Source: Faecalicatena contorta (lineage in GTDB: Bacteria > Bacillota > Clostridia > Lachnospirales > Lachnospiraceae). From it: a stretch of 64,000 nucleotides of DNA. Position numbers and translations under genes: made by a program. Under the pieces are notes generated by a model. That model searched no databases, was not told the origin of the DNA, and worked only from the letters and a program-made list of their open reading frames with translations. Positions 48,009-59,177 of this stretch are shown here, piece after piece. Where the stretch lies: contig NZ_QGDS01000010.1 of NCBI RefSeq assembly GCF_003149105.1, forward strand, positions 1 through 64,000. The letters are read 5' to 3'. Position 1 is the stretch's first letter, and the number at the start of each line of letters is the position of its first letter.

Positions 48009-48034
48009 AGATGCCCCCATTTCCCGGGGACATC
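48004..48034 (-). terminator. Intrinsic terminator of rpoBC
   Basis: Stem GATG-CCCC / GGGG-A-CATC (48010-48034) followed on the minus strand by TTTTTTATG, 24 bases past the rpoC stop. The T-tract is shared with hairpin repeat copy C. Confidence 0.8.
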
Positions 48035-48058
48035 CTTACCTTTGTTTATATAATACTT

Positions 48059-51000
48059 CTATTCTTCTTCGATAACCAGTTCTTCTTCAAGGTCTATTTC
48101 TTCCTCAAAGTCAATCTCATCATCCATTTCCAGTTCTGTACTTAATTTTACATCGCGGTATTTTCTCATACCGGTACCAGCCGGAATATGCTTACCAATG
48201 ATAACATTTTCCTTCAAGCCAATCAGATGATCCACTTTACCCTTGATTGCAGCCTCTGTCAGTACCTTGGTTGTTTCCTGGAAGGACGCTGCTGACAGGA
48301 AGGAATCTGTTGCAAGGGATGCTTTCGTAATACCAAGCATAATCTGTTCGCCCACTGCAGGCTCTTTTCCTTCTGCTTCAAGTTGTTCGTTGGTCCCAGT
48401 GAAATCTAGTACATCCACCATAGTTCCTGGCAGGAATTCTGTATCTCCTCTTTCCTCGATGCGGATTTTCTTGAGCATCTGACGCACGATGACTTCGATA
48501 TGCTTGTCGTTGATTTCAACACCCTGCAGACGGTATACACGCTGTACTTCCTGAATCATGTAATCCTGAACGGCACGAAGACCTTTAATTTTCAGGATAT
48601 CATGAGGATTCACGCTACCTTCTGTCAACTCATCACCGGCCTCTAATTTTGCACCATCCTGTACTTTAATACGGGAACCGTACGGAATCAAATATGCTTT
48701 AGATTCTCCGGTCTCATTATTTGTTACAATAATCTCACGTTTCTTCTTTGTGTCGCTGATTACTGCTGTACCTGCAAACTCAGTAATGATAGCAAGACCT
48801 TTCGGCTTTCTTGCCTCAAAAAGCTCCTCAACACGGGGAAGACCCTGGGTGATATCGTCACCGGCAACACCACCTGTATGGAAGGTACGCATGGTCAGCT
48901 GTGTACCCGGTTCTCCGATGGACTGTGCTGCAATAATACCAACAGCTTCACCGACCTGGACAGCTTCGCCCGTTGCCATGTTTGCACCATAACACTTGGA
49001 GCATACACCATTCTTACATCTGCATGTAAGCATGGTACGGATTTTCACCTTATCCAATGACTGGCCTTTTTCATCTACACCCTTTTTCATGACCTGTTCT
49101 GCACGTCTTGGTGTAATCATGTGGTTTGCTTTTACAATAAGCTTACCGTCTTTATCCTTAATGTCTTCGCAGGAGAAGCGTCCTGTAATACGCTCCTGAA
49201 GACTTTCAATCTCTTCATTTCCGTCCATGAATGCCTTAACAAACATTCCCGGAATCTCTTTCCCTTCTTCCTGGCAGTCGCTGTCATGAATAATCAGCTC
49301 CTGGGATACGTCAACCAGACGTCTGGTCAGATATCCTGAATCGGCTGTACGAAGAGCCGTATCAGACAGACCCTTACGTGCACCATGAGCAGACATGAAA
49401 TACTCCAGTACATCCAGACCTTCACGGAAGTTGGACTTAATAGGAAGCTCGATTGTACGTCCTGTTGTATCAGCCATCAAACCACGCATACCTGCAAGCT
49501 GTTTAATCTGCTTGTCGGAACCACGGGCTCCGGAATCCGCCATCATAAAGATGTTATTGTATTCATCCAGACCGGACAGAAGGGCTTCTGTCAGCTTATC
49601 ATCGGTTGCCTTCCATGTCTCAACAACTTCCTTATAACGCTCTTCTTCTGTAATCAAACCACGTTTGTAGTTCTTTGTGATTTTATCAACTGTGTTCTGC
49701 GCTTCTTCAATCATCTGCGGCTTTTCAGGCGGTACGGTCATGTCTGAAATGGATACAGTCATAGCTGCTCTTGTAGAGTATTTATAACCGATTGCCTTTA
49801 CGTCATCCAGCACTTCTGCTGTCTGCGTTGCACCATGGGTATTGATAACCTTTTCCAAAATCTGTTTCAGCTGCTTCTTGCCTACGTGGAAATCCACTTC
49901 CAGCAAGAGTGCATTTTCTTCCAGCTCACGATCTACAAATCCCAAATCCTGAGGGATAATTTCATTGAAAAGAAGCCTTCCCAGCGTAGCCTCAACAATT
50001 CCTGATATCTCAGTTCCATCCGGCATTGTCTTCGTCACGCGCACTTTAATTCTGGAATGCAGCGTAATATATTCGTTCTCATAAGCCAGAATCGCCTCAT
50101 TCACATTCTTAAAGAGCATTCCTTCGCCCTTTGCCCCTGGTCTTTCCTGGGTCAGATAGTAAATACCAAGTACCATATCCTGAGAAGGAACGGCAACAGG
50201 ACCACCATCAGAGGGTTTCAGCAGGTTGTTAGGTGAAAGCAGCAGGAAACGGCATTCTGCCTGTGCCTCTACGGACAGCGGCACATGGACAGCCATCTGG
50301 TCTCCGTCAAAATCGGCATTGTAAGCAGTACATACCAACGGATGCAGCTTAATAGCCTTACCTTCTACAAGAATCGGCTCAAATGCCTGGATACCCAGTC
50401 TGTGCAGCGTAGGGGCGCGGTTCAGCATAACCGGATGTTCCTTGATTACTTCCTCAAGTACATCCCACACCTCTGGCTGAAGTCTCTCCACCATTTTCTT
50501 TGCATTTTTAATATTGTGTGCTGTTCCATTGGCTACCAGTTCTTTCATAACAAATGGTTTGAACAGCTCAATTGCCATCTCTTTCGGCAGACCGCACTGG
50601 TAAATCTTCAGCTCCGGTCCAACGACGATAACAGAACGTCCTGAATAGTCAACACGTTTTCCCAGAAGATTCTGACGGAAACGTCCTGATTTACCTTTGA
50701 GCATATCAGAAAGAGACTTCAACGCTCTGTTTCCAGGGCCTGTTACCGGACGTCCGCGGCGTCCGTTATCAATCAAAGCATCTACTGCTTCCTGCAGCAT
50801 ACGCTTTTCATTGCGGACGATAATATCCGGTGCTCCCAGCTCCAGCAGCCTTTTGAGACGGTTATTTCTATTGATAATTCTTCTGTATAAGTCATTCAAA
50901 TCAGAGGTTGCAAAACGTCCTCCATCCAACTGTACCATGGGACGCAGATCTGGCGGAATAACCGGAATTGCAGACAGAATCATCCATTCCGGCTTGTTGC

Positions 51001-51685
51001 CGGATTCACGGAATGCTTCTACAACTTCCAGGCGTTTCACAATTCTCGCACGCTTCTGCCCTGTGGCATTCGTCAGCCCAGCCTGCAGCTCTGCGTACTC
51101 TTTCTCTAAATCAATGGCCTGCAAAAGCTCCTGAATCGCTTCTGCCCCCATTCCTACACGGAAGGAACCATAACCCCATTTTTCCTTTTCTTCCTGATAC
51201 TCAGCTTCAGACAACACCTGCTTATACTGCAGGCTGGTCTCCCCTTTGTCCAGTACGATATAAGAAGCAAAATACAGAACTCTCTCCAATGTTCTGGGGG
51301 AAATGTCCAGAATCAGTCCCATACGGCTTGGAATCCCCTTAAAATACCAAATATGGGATACCGGCGCCGCCAGGGCAATGTGCCCCATACGCTCACGGCG
51401 TACAGAGGCCTTTGTCACTTCAACACCACACCTGTCGCAGACCACACCTTTATAGCGGATTTTTTTATACTTTCCGCAGTGGCATTCCCAGTCTTTGCTT
51501 GGTCCGAAAATCTTTTCGCAGAAAAGTCCGTCTTTCTCAGGTTTCAGTGTTCTATAGTTGATGGTCTCAGGCTTTGTAACTTCTCCCCTTGACCAATCCA
51601 TAATTTTATCCGGTGAAGCCAGACCGATTTTGATTGCATCAAAAGTTAACGGTTGAAATTGTTGTTCATTATTACTTGTTGGCAT
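48059..51685 (-). CDS. rpoC: RNA polymerase subunit beta'
   Basis: 1208 residues. N-terminal zinc ribbon CHCGKYKK...CDRCG, catalytic [12 protein letters not shown] with its three Mg aspartates, second zinc site [11 protein letters not shown], the trigger-loop region, and an acidic C-terminal tail ([23 protein letters not shown], trimmed here in meaning only). It is 14 bases downstream of rpoB. Length is normal for Clostridia. Confidence 0.98.
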   Translation of the reverse strand: MPTSNNEQQFQPLTFDAIKIGLASPDKIMDWSRGEVTKPETINYRTLKPEKDGLFCEKIFGPSKDWECHCGKYKKIRYKGVVCDRCGVEVTKASVRRERMGHIALAAPVSHIWYFKGIPSRMGLILDISPRTLERVLYFASYIVLDKGETSLQYKQVLSEAEYQEEKEKWGYGSFRVGMGAEAIQELLQAIDLEKEYAELQAGLTNATGQKRARIVKRLEVVEAFRESGNKPEWMILSAIPVIPPDLRPMVQLDGGRFATSDLNDLYRRIINRNNRLKRLLELGAPDIIVRNEKRMLQEAVDALIDNGRRGRPVTGPGNRALKSLSDMLKGKSGRFRQNLLGKRVDYSGRSVIVVGPELKIYQCGLPKEMAIELFKPFVMKELVANGTAHNIKNAKKMVERLQPEVWDVLEEVIKEHPVMLNRAPTLHRLGIQAFEPILVEGKAIKLHPLVCTAYNADFDGDQMAVHVPLSVEAQAECRFLLLSPNNLLKPSDGGPVAVPSQDMVLGIYYLTQERPGAKGEGMLFKNVNEAILAYENEYITLHSRIKVRVTKTMPDGTEISGIVEATLGRLLFNEIIPQDLGFVDRELEENALLLEVDFHVGKKQLKQILEKVINTHGATQTAEVLDDVKAIGYKYSTRAAMTVSISDMTVPPEKPQMIEEAQNTVDKITKNYKRGLITEEERYKEVVETWKATDDKLTEALLSGLDEYNNIFMMADSGARGSDKQIKQLAGMRGLMADTTGRTIELPIKSNFREGLDVLEYFMSAHGARKGLSDTALRTADSGYLTRRLVDVSQELIIHDSDCQEEGKEIPGMFVKAFMDGNEEIESLQERITGRFSCEDIKDKDGKLIVKANHMITPRRAEQVMKKGVDEKGQSLDKVKIRTMLTCRCKNGVCSKCYGANMATGEAVQVGEAVGIIAAQSIGEPGTQLTMRTFHTGGVAGDDITQGLPRVEELFEARKPKGLAIITEFAGTAVISDTKKKREIIVTNNETGESKAYLIPYGSRIKVQDGAKLEAGDELTEGSVNPHDILKIKGLRAVQDYMIQEVQRVYRLQGVEINDKHIEVIVRQMLKKIRIEERGDTEFLPGTMVDVLDFTGTNEQLEAEGKEPAVGEQIMLGITKASLATDSFLSAASFQETTKVLTEAAIKGKVDHLIGLKENVIIGKHIPAGTGMRKYRDVKLSTELEMDDEIDFEEEIDLEEELVIEEE

Positions 51686-51699
51686 ATATATGGCTCCTC

Positions 51700-54600
51700 C
51701 TATTCTTCATCGTCCATCAATTCGTCAAAGACGATTTCTTCATCTTCGAAATCATCATCCTCCGGTTCCACATTTTCAAGTTCTTCCCCAACAAATTCCT
51801 GTTCCGTGAATCCCTGGTCCCCGTAGGATTCATTCTCATCACGATATCTTTTGTCTCCTTCAATAATGGAGTGCAGATCGGTCTCACCATAATCTACCGT
51901 TTCCATAATCTCCACTTCTGTATTGTCATCACGCAGCACACGTACATCCAGGGCCAGTGACTGAAGCTCTTTTAACAGAACCTTGAAGGATTCCGGAATA
52001 CCTGGTTCCGGGATATTTTCGCCTTTGATAATTGCTTCATAGGTCTTTACACGTCCCACAACATCATCGGACTTCACGGTCAAAATCTCCTGCAGTGTAT
52101 AAGATGCACCATAAGCCTCCAGTGCCCAAACCTCCATCTCTCCGAAACGCTGCCCTCCGAACTGTGCTTTACCGCCCAGCGGCTGCTGTGTAACAAGTGA
52201 GTAAGGACCTGTAGAACGGGCATGGATCTTATCGTCTACCAAGTGATGAAGCTTGAGATAATGCATGTGTCCGATTGTAACCGGACTGTCGAAAAATTCA
52301 CCGGTACGTCCGTCACGCAGACGAACTTTACCATCACGTGAAAGCGGAACGCCCTTCCACAGTTTTCTCTGCTCCCTGTTATCAGATAAATACTGAAGAA
52401 CTTCCGGAAGCAATGCATCACCATGTCTCTTTACAAATTCTTCCCACTCCAGGTTTACATAATCACTTGACAAGTCCAAAGTGTCCATAATATCAATCTC
52501 GTTTGCCCCGTCAAAGACCGGTGTGGAAATATTGAATCCAAGCGCTTTTGCAGCAAGGCTCAGATGAATCTCCAGTACCTGTCCGATATTCATACGGGAA
52601 GGCACACCCAGCGGATTCAGAACGATATCCAAAGGACGTCCGTTCGGAAGATAAGGCATATCCTCCACCGGAAGCACGCGAGAAACAACACCCTTGTTAC
52701 CATGACGTCCGGCCATCTTGTCACCAACAGAAATCTTTCTCTTCTGTGCAATATAAATGCGGACTGCCTGATTCACACCAGGAGAAAGCTCATCACCGTT
52801 CTCTCTGGTAAACACTTTTGCATCCACAATAATACCATACTCACCATGAGGTACTTTCAGGGAGGTATCTCTTACCTCGCGGGCTTTCTCACCAAAAATT
52901 GCACGTAGCAGTCTTTCCTCTGCCGTCAGCTCTGTTTCTCCCTTCGGAGTCACCTTGCCAACCAGAATATCTCCTGCACGGACTTCCGCACCAATCCGGA
53001 TAATACCTCTTTCATCCAGATCTTTCAGTGCATCATCACCAACTCCCGGAATATCTCTTGTGATTTCTTCCGGTCCCAGCTTTGTATCACGTGCCTCTGC
53101 TTCATATTCTTCAATATGAACAGATGTATATACATCATCCTGTACCAGCCTTTCACTCAGCAGTACAGCATCCTCATAGTTATATCCTTCCCATGTCATG
53201 AAACCAATCAATGGGTTCTTTCCAAGTGCCATCTCGCCGCTGGAAGTAGACGGACCATCTGCAATTACTTGTCCTTCCTCTACCCGCTCACCCTTGTCAA
53301 CAATCGGCCTTTGGTTATAACAGTTGCTCTGATTACTTCTCAAAAACTTTGTTAATTTATAAGTCTTCTTTGACCCATCATCATGCTTAATTGTAATATC
53401 GGTAGATGTAGAACGCTCAACCACACCTGCTTTCTCGGACACCAGGCAGACACCGGAGTCTACGGCTGCTTTTACTTCCATACCTGTTCCTACAACCGGT
53501 GCTTCTGTCGTAAGAAGGGGCACCGCCTGACGCTGCATGTTTGATCCCATCAGCGCACGGTTAGCATCGTCGTTTTCCAGGAAAGGAATCAGGGCTGTTG
53601 CAACAGAGAACACCATCTTAGGAGAAACGTCCATGAAATCAAACTTGCCTCTCTCATATTCCTGTGTCTCCTCACGGTAACGGCCGGATACATTCTTATG
53701 AACGAAATGTCCAATGTCGTCCAGGGGTTCATTGGCCTGTGCAACGTGATAGTTATCTTCTTCATCTGCTGTCATATAGACAACATCCTCAGTAACAATC
53801 GGATTCTCCGGATCAGTTTTATCTACTTTACGGTACGGTGCTTCTACAAAGCCGTATTCATTGATTCTTGCATAGGTAGCAAGAGAGTTAATCAGACCGA
53901 TGTTAGGACCTTCAGGTGTCTCAATCGGACACATTCTTCCGTAATGGGAGTAATGAACGTCACGCACCTCGAATCCGGCACGGTCTCTGGAAAGACCTCC
54001 CGGTCCCAATGCAGACAGACGTCTCTTATGTGTCAGCTCACCAAGCGGATTATTCTGATCCATGAACTGTGAAAGCTGGGAGGAGCCAAAGAACTCCTTA
54101 ACCGCTGCTGTAACCGGCTTAATGTTAATCAGCGACTGGGGAGAAATTCCCTCCTGATCCTGTGTTGTCATTCTTTCACGGACTACTCTTTCCAACCTGG
54201 ACAGACCAATTCTGTACTGGTTCTGAAGAAGTTCTCCTACCGCACGGATACGTCTGTTGCCCAAGTGGTCAATATCGTCATCATTGCCCATTCTATATTC
54301 CAAATGGATATTATAATTAATGGAAGCCAAAATGTCTTCCTTTGTAATATGCTTAGGAATCAAATCATGGATGTCCCGGCTGATTAAACGCTTTAACTCC
54401 TCAATGTCGCCGGCACTTTCCTCCAGAAGCCCTTCCAGTACAGGATAATATACCTGTTCTGTCACTCCTACCTCTTTTGGATCAATGTCCACAATTGCCT
54501 GCAAATCTACCATCATATTAGAAAGAATCTTGATATTGCGGGATTCTTCCTCGCCTTCTACCCAAACGTATGGTACTGCCGCATTTTGGATATTATCTGC

Positions 54601-55554
54601 CAGTTCTCTTGTAATCACAGTTCCCTTTTCTGCAATTACTTCGCCTGTCAGAAGGCTGACAACATCTTCTGCCACCCGCTGCCCCTTGATACGGTTTTTC
54701 AACGCCAGCTTTTTATTGAACTTATATCGTCCAACCTTCGCTAAATCATAACGTCTCGGATCAAAAAACATGCTTGTAATCAGGCTCTCTGCGCTGTCCA
54801 CGGCAAGTGGTTCGCCTGGTCTTATCTTTTTATATAACTCTAATAAACCTTCCTGATAGCTCTCAGCTGTATCTTTGCCGAAACTTGCAAGGATTTTTGG
54901 CTCTTCACCAAATAATTCGATGATTTCTGCATTTGTTCCGATACCAAGTGCACGGATTAATACGGTAATCGGCACCTTTCTCGTTCTATCTACACGTACA
55001 TAAAAAACGTCATTGGAGTCTGTTTCATATTCCAGCCACGCACCACGGTTAGGGATGACTGTCGCTGAGTAAAGTTCTTTTCCGAGCTTATCATGGGCAA
55101 TTCCATAATAGATACCCGGAGAGCGCACCAACTGACTTACAATAACACGCTCGGCACCATTGATTACAAAAGTACCGGTCTTCGTCATAAGTGGAAGGTC
55201 TCCCATAAATATTTCATGTTCGTTTATCTCATCGTTGTCTTTGTTGTAAAGTCTTACCCTTACCTTCAAAGGCGCCGCGTATGTTGCGTCACGCTCTTTA
55301 CACTCCTCGATTGTATATTTCACATCGGATTCGCAAAGTGTAAAATCGACAAATTCCAGACTCAGGTGACCGCTGAAGTCGGAGATTGGGGAAATATCGT
55401 CAAATACCTCTTTCAGTCCTTCATCCAGAAACCACTGGTAAGAGTCTTTCTGAACTTCGATTAGATTCGGCATCTCTAATACTTCTTTTTGTCTGGAATA
55501 GCTCATGCGTAAACTTTTTCCGTTTGTGATGGGACGAATTCTGTTTTTCTCCAT
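51700..55554 (-). CDS. rpoB: RNA polymerase subunit beta
   Basis: 1284 residues. The rifampicin pocket reads [20 protein letters not shown] followed by RLSALGPGG, with wild-type Asp, His and Ser at the main resistance positions. The [14 protein letters not shown] catalytic region and C-terminal clamp residues are present, with an acidic tail as in rpoC. Start: ATG 55554 (MEKNRIRP) with AGGAG upstream; six extra codons are possible. It is not preceded by rplJL as in many Firmicutes. Confidence 0.98.
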   Translation of the reverse strand: MEKNRIRPITNGKSLRMSYSRQKEVLEMPNLIEVQKDSYQWFLDEGLKEVFDDISPISDFSGHLSLEFVDFTLCESDVKYTIEECKERDATYAAPLKVRVRLYNKDNDEINEHEIFMGDLPLMTKTGTFVINGAERVIVSQLVRSPGIYYGIAHDKLGKELYSATVIPNRGAWLEYETDSNDVFYVRVDRTRKVPITVLIRALGIGTNAEIIELFGEEPKILASFGKDTAESYQEGLLELYKKIRPGEPLAVDSAESLITSMFFDPRRYDLAKVGRYKFNKKLALKNRIKGQRVAEDVVSLLTGEVIAEKGTVITRELADNIQNAAVPYVWVEGEEESRNIKILSNMMVDLQAIVDIDPKEVGVTEQVYYPVLEGLLEESAGDIEELKRLISRDIHDLIPKHITKEDILASINYNIHLEYRMGNDDDIDHLGNRRIRAVGELLQNQYRIGLSRLERVVRERMTTQDQEGISPQSLINIKPVTAAVKEFFGSSQLSQFMDQNNPLGELTHKRRLSALGPGGLSRDRAGFEVRDVHYSHYGRMCPIETPEGPNIGLINSLATYARINEYGFVEAPYRKVDKTDPENPIVTEDVVYMTADEEDNYHVAQANEPLDDIGHFVHKNVSGRYREETQEYERGKFDFMDVSPKMVFSVATALIPFLENDDANRALMGSNMQRQAVPLLTTEAPVVGTGMEVKAAVDSGVCLVSEKAGVVERSTSTDITIKHDDGSKKTYKLTKFLRSNQSNCYNQRPIVDKGERVEEGQVIADGPSTSSGEMALGKNPLIGFMTWEGYNYEDAVLLSERLVQDDVYTSVHIEEYEAEARDTKLGPEEITRDIPGVGDDALKDLDERGIIRIGAEVRAGDILVGKVTPKGETELTAEERLLRAIFGEKAREVRDTSLKVPHGEYGIIVDAKVFTRENGDELSPGVNQAVRIYIAQKRKISVGDKMAGRHGNKGVVSRVLPVEDMPYLPNGRPLDIVLNPLGVPSRMNIGQVLEIHLSLAAKALGFNISTPVFDGANEIDIMDTLDLSSDYVNLEWEEFVKRHGDALLPEVLQYLSDNREQRKLWKGVPLSRDGKVRLRDGRTGEFFDSPVTIGHMHYLKLHHLVDDKIHARSTGPYSLVTQQPLGGKAQFGGQRFGEMEVWALEAYGASYTLQEILTVKSDDVVGRVKTYEAIIKGENIPEPGIPESFKVLLKELQSLALDVRVLRDDNTEVEIMETVDYGETDLHSIIEGDKRYRDENESYGDQGFTEQEFVGEELENVEPEDDDFEDEEIVFDELMDDEE

Positions 55555-55572
55555 TGACGTTTCACTCCTCAT

Positions 55573-55688
55573 ATATTTTTTGGCGGGCTACGAGTCGCCC
55601 TTCATTAGTTCCTGTAAATAGGAAAAGAGCCATGTGACAGTAAATCTGTCACTACGATGGCACACCTTTCCACAATAGCGCATTTTCT
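55573..55688 (-). promoter_or_regulatory. rpoB 5' untranslated leader with stem-loops
   Basis: The leader of about 120 bases contains a nested hairpin, GTGACAG/CTGTCAC inside GCCAT/ATGGC (about 55631-55663). It may be a regulatory or stabilising structure; I do not recognise a named leader. Confidence 0.4.
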
Positions 55689-55718
55689 ACTATATCACAA
55701 AGCTCTTTCTGCTGTCAA
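55689..55718 (-). promoter_or_regulatory. Promoter of rpoBC
   Basis: Consensus TTGACA (55713-55718) and TATAGT (55689-55694) with an 18-base spacer on the minus strand. The -35 lies inside the last codons of the upstream peptidase gene. Confidence 0.75.
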
Positions 55719-56876
55719 CATGTTTCTTACTAATATGCGAAAAACCTCTTGACATCTTTCAATTTCTGTGGTAAGAACGAATTCATTCGGCTTGTGAGCC
55801 TGCTGCAGGCTCCCTGGTCCATAGGACATACACTCCCTGTTTTTCAGTTTTCCAGCGATAACTGCTGTGTCTGTATACCCTGGAAAGGCACTGATTTGGG
55901 GCGGCATTCCCGTTGCCTCACATATTGCCTTCCTTAATTCATTGAGAAGAGTTGATTCAGGATGAGTCTCCACCCAGGGACGGTCACCAGTGATCTGGTA
56001 ACTGCCTGTAATACCTGGCACTTGCTGTTTCCCTTCTTCAATGGCCGTTCTTAGAATCTCTTCGGCTTTTTTCGTATTCATGGGCGGTACCAGCCGCATA
56101 TCGATGGTCGCCTTGCATTTGTCCGGAACCACATAGGGGCTATACCCACCCTGGATTTGCCCAAAGGTTACTGTTGAGGGCCCCAATTCGGGATGTACCG
56201 GGCACTTTAAAATTTTGCTTCTTATATAAGTAAGTATAGCCGACATTCCCGCAACGGCATCAGCTCCCTTTTCAGGCATACTGGCGTGAGCGGTAACCCC
56301 CTGAACCTCCAGCTCAAACCACGTGCGCCCTTTGTGTGACATTTGAAGCTGGCCGTCTGTGGGTTCCATGTCCACAACCCAGTCTTTTTCCGTTACCCAT
56401 TTATCAAGGATAGCCTGCTCTACGCCCTGCATATCTCCTTCCTCGTCCACAGTTCCTATAAATACTAGTGAATGAGACAGCTTCATACCTCCCCGTCTTA
56501 CCAGATCGGCAGTCTCCGCAAACACACTAAGGGCACAAGCCAGCCCGGATTTCATATCACAAGCGCCTCTGCCCCATAATCTGCCTTCTTCTATACGTCC
56601 TCCAAAGGCTTCCACATTCCATCCGTCCCCTTTTACAACAGTATCCATATGGCAGATGAAGATAAGGGCGGGATGTTTCACCTCGCCCTCCAAAACCGCC
56701 CGCACATTGAACCGGCCGGGTGCAGCCAAAGATTTCTCCGGCCTCACACCTGCCTTCTCCAGATAATGATAAATGAATTCTCCAATCCTTCCCTCACAGG
56801 CCCCTGGATTTGTACTTTCTATCTTGACAAGACTGGCTGCCAGCTCAACTGCATCACATTGAATTTGTTTTATCAT
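55695..56876 (-). CDS. M20-family peptidase/deacylase (ArgE/DapE-like)
   Basis: 393 residues. Metal-site blocks are FICHMDTVVKGDGW, WGRGACDMKSGLA and GTVDEEGDMQG, with a dimerisation domain after about residue 180 (MSHKGRTWFELEVQGVTAHAS). It hydrolyses an N-acyl or peptide bond; the substrate is unknown. Start: ATG 56876, overlapping the araA stop in ATGA, so it is translationally coupled to araA. The frame opens 8 codons earlier inside araA. Confidence 0.85.
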   Translation of the reverse strand: MIKQIQCDAVELAASLVKIESTNPGACEGRIGEFIYHYLEKAGVRPEKSLAAPGRFNVRAVLEGEVKHPALIFICHMDTVVKGDGWNVEAFGGRIEEGRLWGRGACDMKSGLACALSVFAETADLVRRGGMKLSHSLVFIGTVDEEGDMQGVEQAILDKWVTEKDWVVDMEPTDGQLQMSHKGRTWFELEVQGVTAHASMPEKGADAVAGMSAILTYIRSKILKCPVHPELGPSTVTFGQIQGGYSPYVVPDKCKATIDMRLVPPMNTKKAEEILRTAIEEGKQQVPGITGSYQITGDRPWVETHPESTLLNELRKAICEATGMPPQISAFPGYTDTAVIAGKLKNRECMSYGPGSLQQAHKPNEFVLTTEIERCQEVFRILVRNMLTAERAL

Positions 56877-58369
56877 TTTCCAAACACCAGTGAATTCCAC
56901 ATTAGTTCATTTTTAAACTGGCGGATTGTAGTATCCTTATCAATATATACGGCTTCGATTCCCATAGCTGCTGCCCAGTCTCCCATTTGCTCTGATGTCA
57001 AATCATAGGAAAATGCCGTATGGTGAGCTCCGCCTGCAAGAATCCATGCCTCCGCACCTGTCAGCAGATTCGGCTGAGGAGTCCAGAATGCTGTAGCCAC
57101 CGGAAGCTTAGGCATTGGTTTCTCTGTTTTTTTACAGTCGACATCGTTGATAATCAGGCGGAACCTGTTTCCCAGATCAATCAGAGAGGTTGCTACTCCA
57201 GGCCCTTCTTTCGCCGTGAACACCAGACGGGCAGGATCTTCCCTGTCGCCCATGCTCAAAGGCTGAGCTTTAATACTGATCGGACCGTCAGCAATTGTAG
57301 GACACACCTCCAGCATATGAGCCTGCAGGATTCCTTCTTTTCCAGGCACAAGGTTATAAGTATAATCCTCCATAAAGGAGGTTCCTTTCGCGTCTTTTAT
57401 ACCCTGTGTCATAATTTTCATGACACGGACCATAGCCGCCGTCTTCCAGTCACCTTCTCCTCCAAAACCATAACCTTTTTCCATCAGTCTCTGGATTGCC
57501 AGGCCCGGAAGTTGTTTCAGACTGCCCAGGTCCCCAAAATGGGTAACAATTGCCTGATAATTTTTCTCTTTCAAAAACCTTTCAAAGCCAATCTCAATTC
57601 CTGCCTGTACTGCCACATGCTTTCTGAAATCCTTCTCATCTCTTCCTTCCAAAAGGATTTCATATTTATCATAATATTCTTCTACCAATACATCGATATC
57701 TGCCTGAGAAACCTGGGCAACTGCTGCTTCAATTTCATTTACCGGGTAAGCATCCACTTCCCATCCAAATTTAATCTGCGCTTCTACCTTATCCCCCTCA
57801 GTAACAGCAACATTCCTCATGTTGTCTGCTATACGCATTACGCGGACATGGCTGCTCTCAATCACACCGATACTTGTCCGCATCCATGTTCCTATCCTGG
57901 CCTGCACTGCTGTATCTTCCCAGTAACCGGCAACTACTTTGCGCTCCATGCCAAGGCGGCTGAAAATATGGCCATACTCTCTGTCCCCATGAGCTGCCTG
58001 GTTCTCATTCATAAAGTCCATATCAATCGTATCATAAGGAATTTCCTGGTTAAACTGGGTATGCAGGTGGAGAAGCGGCTTTCTGTACTCCTGAAGGCCC
58101 AGAATCCATGACTTCGCCGGTGAAAATGTGTGCATCCATGTAATTACACCTGCACAAGTCTCATCCATATTTGCTTCATTGAACGTCTTTCGAATCAGCT
58201 CATTTGTAATCAGAGTAGGTTTCCATACCACCTCAAAAGGTATCACCTGAGAGGCATTCAGCGCCTCTACAATTTTCTTCGAATGCTCTGCAACATGAGC
58301 GAGACACTCATCACCGTATAAATCCTGTGACCCCGTGCAAAACCAAAATTTGTACTGTTTCTGTTCCAT
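56873..58369 (-). CDS. araA: L-arabinose isomerase
   Basis: 498 residues. Starts MEQKQYKFWFCTGSQDLYG, with MHTFSPAKSWI, EGDWKTAAMVR and the GGAHHTAFSYDLT region near the C-terminus that carries a metal-binding histidine. It converts L-arabinose to L-ribulose using Mn. AGGAGG is just upstream. It is the third enzyme gene of the operon after araK and araD. Confidence 0.97.
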   Translation of the reverse strand: MEQKQYKFWFCTGSQDLYGDECLAHVAEHSKKIVEALNASQVIPFEVVWKPTLITNELIRKTFNEANMDETCAGVITWMHTFSPAKSWILGLQEYRKPLLHLHTQFNQEIPYDTIDMDFMNENQAAHGDREYGHIFSRLGMERKVVAGYWEDTAVQARIGTWMRTSIGVIESSHVRVMRIADNMRNVAVTEGDKVEAQIKFGWEVDAYPVNEIEAAVAQVSQADIDVLVEEYYDKYEILLEGRDEKDFRKHVAVQAGIEIGFERFLKEKNYQAIVTHFGDLGSLKQLPGLAIQRLMEKGYGFGGEGDWKTAAMVRVMKIMTQGIKDAKGTSFMEDYTYNLVPGKEGILQAHMLEVCPTIADGPISIKAQPLSMGDREDPARLVFTAKEGPGVATSLIDLGNRFRLIINDVDCKKTEKPMPKLPVATAFWTPQPNLLTGAEAWILAGGAHHTAFSYDLTSEQMGDWAAAMGIEAVYIDKDTTIRQFKNELMWNSLVFGK

Positions 58370-58399
58370 TGTTAAGTCCTCCTTTTTGATAAGTGCCGT

Positions 58400-58438
58400 A
58401 AAGGGGACAGTCCCTTTTCAAAAGGGACTGTCCCCTTT
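58400..58438. repeat. Perfect 39-bp palindrome between araD and araA
   Basis: Two 18-bp arms (AAAGGGGACAGTCCCTTT and its exact complement) around TCA. No T-tract follows. It resembles the mobile palindromes seen between genes in many Firmicutes and may also stabilise or process the operon mRNA. Confidence 0.7.
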
Positions 58439-58465
58439 GCGCTCCATTGTCAGAATATTCTCCTT

Positions 58466-59152
58466 TTATTGTCCGTAGTAAGCATCTGCCCCATGTTTCC
58501 TGTTGTAATGTTTATCCTGTAATTCCTGGGGAGCAGGCAGAGCTTGTGGGTTTATCAGTTCGCATCTTGCTGCCATTTTTGCTACTTCTTCCAGAACTAC
58601 TGCATTGTGTACCGCATCGTATGCATCTTTGCCCCAGGTAAACGGCCCGTGATTCTTGCAGAGTACTGCCGGCATAGAGATATAGTCCTTATCCTTAAAA
58701 TATTCTACGATCAATACACCCGTATTTTTCTCGTACGCTTCGTCTATCTCTTCTTTCGTCAGGTTTCTGACGCACGGGATTTCGCCGTACATATAATCAG
58801 CGTGGGTCGTACCATAACATGGAATTCCCCGTCCTGCCTGTGCCCAGCTTGTTGCCCACTCGGAATGGGTATGCACAATTCCTCTGATATCAGGAAAGGC
58901 CTTATACAATTCTAAATGAGTAGCGGTATCGGAAGATGGATTATAATTTCCCTCTACCTTGTTTCCGTCCAAATCCATAACTACCATGTCTCCGGGAGTG
59001 AGCTGGTCATAATCCACCCCGCTCGGTTTAATAACAAACAGTCCGGTCTCTTTATCCAGACCGCTGACATTTCCCCATGTAAAGGTAACTAATCCATGCT
59101 TTGGCAGCAGCATATTTGCCTCGTATACTTCTTTCTTTAATTGTTCCAGCAT
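58466..59152 (-). CDS. araD: L-ribulose-5-phosphate 4-epimerase
   Basis: 228 residues of the class II aldolase/adducin fold. Zinc histidines are in [15 protein letters not shown] and the following THADY, and the C-terminus ends [12 protein letters not shown]. It yields D-xylulose 5-phosphate for the pentose phosphate pathway. Start: ATG 59152 ([10 protein letters not shown]), with GGAGA inside the codons after an earlier unsupported ATG at 59167. Confidence 0.95.
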   Translation of the reverse strand: MLEQLKKEVYEANMLLPKHGLVTFTWGNVSGLDKETGLFVIKPSGVDYDQLTPGDMVVMDLDGNKVEGNYNPSSDTATHLELYKAFPDIRGIVHTHSEWATSWAQAGRGIPCYGTTHADYMYGEIPCVRNLTKEEIDEAYEKNTGVLIVEYFKDKDYISMPAVLCKNHGPFTWGKDAYDAVHNAVVLEEVAKMAARCELINPQALPAPQELQDKHYNRKHGADAYYGQ

Positions 59153-59177
59153 CTTCTCTTCTCCCATCTGCTATTTA

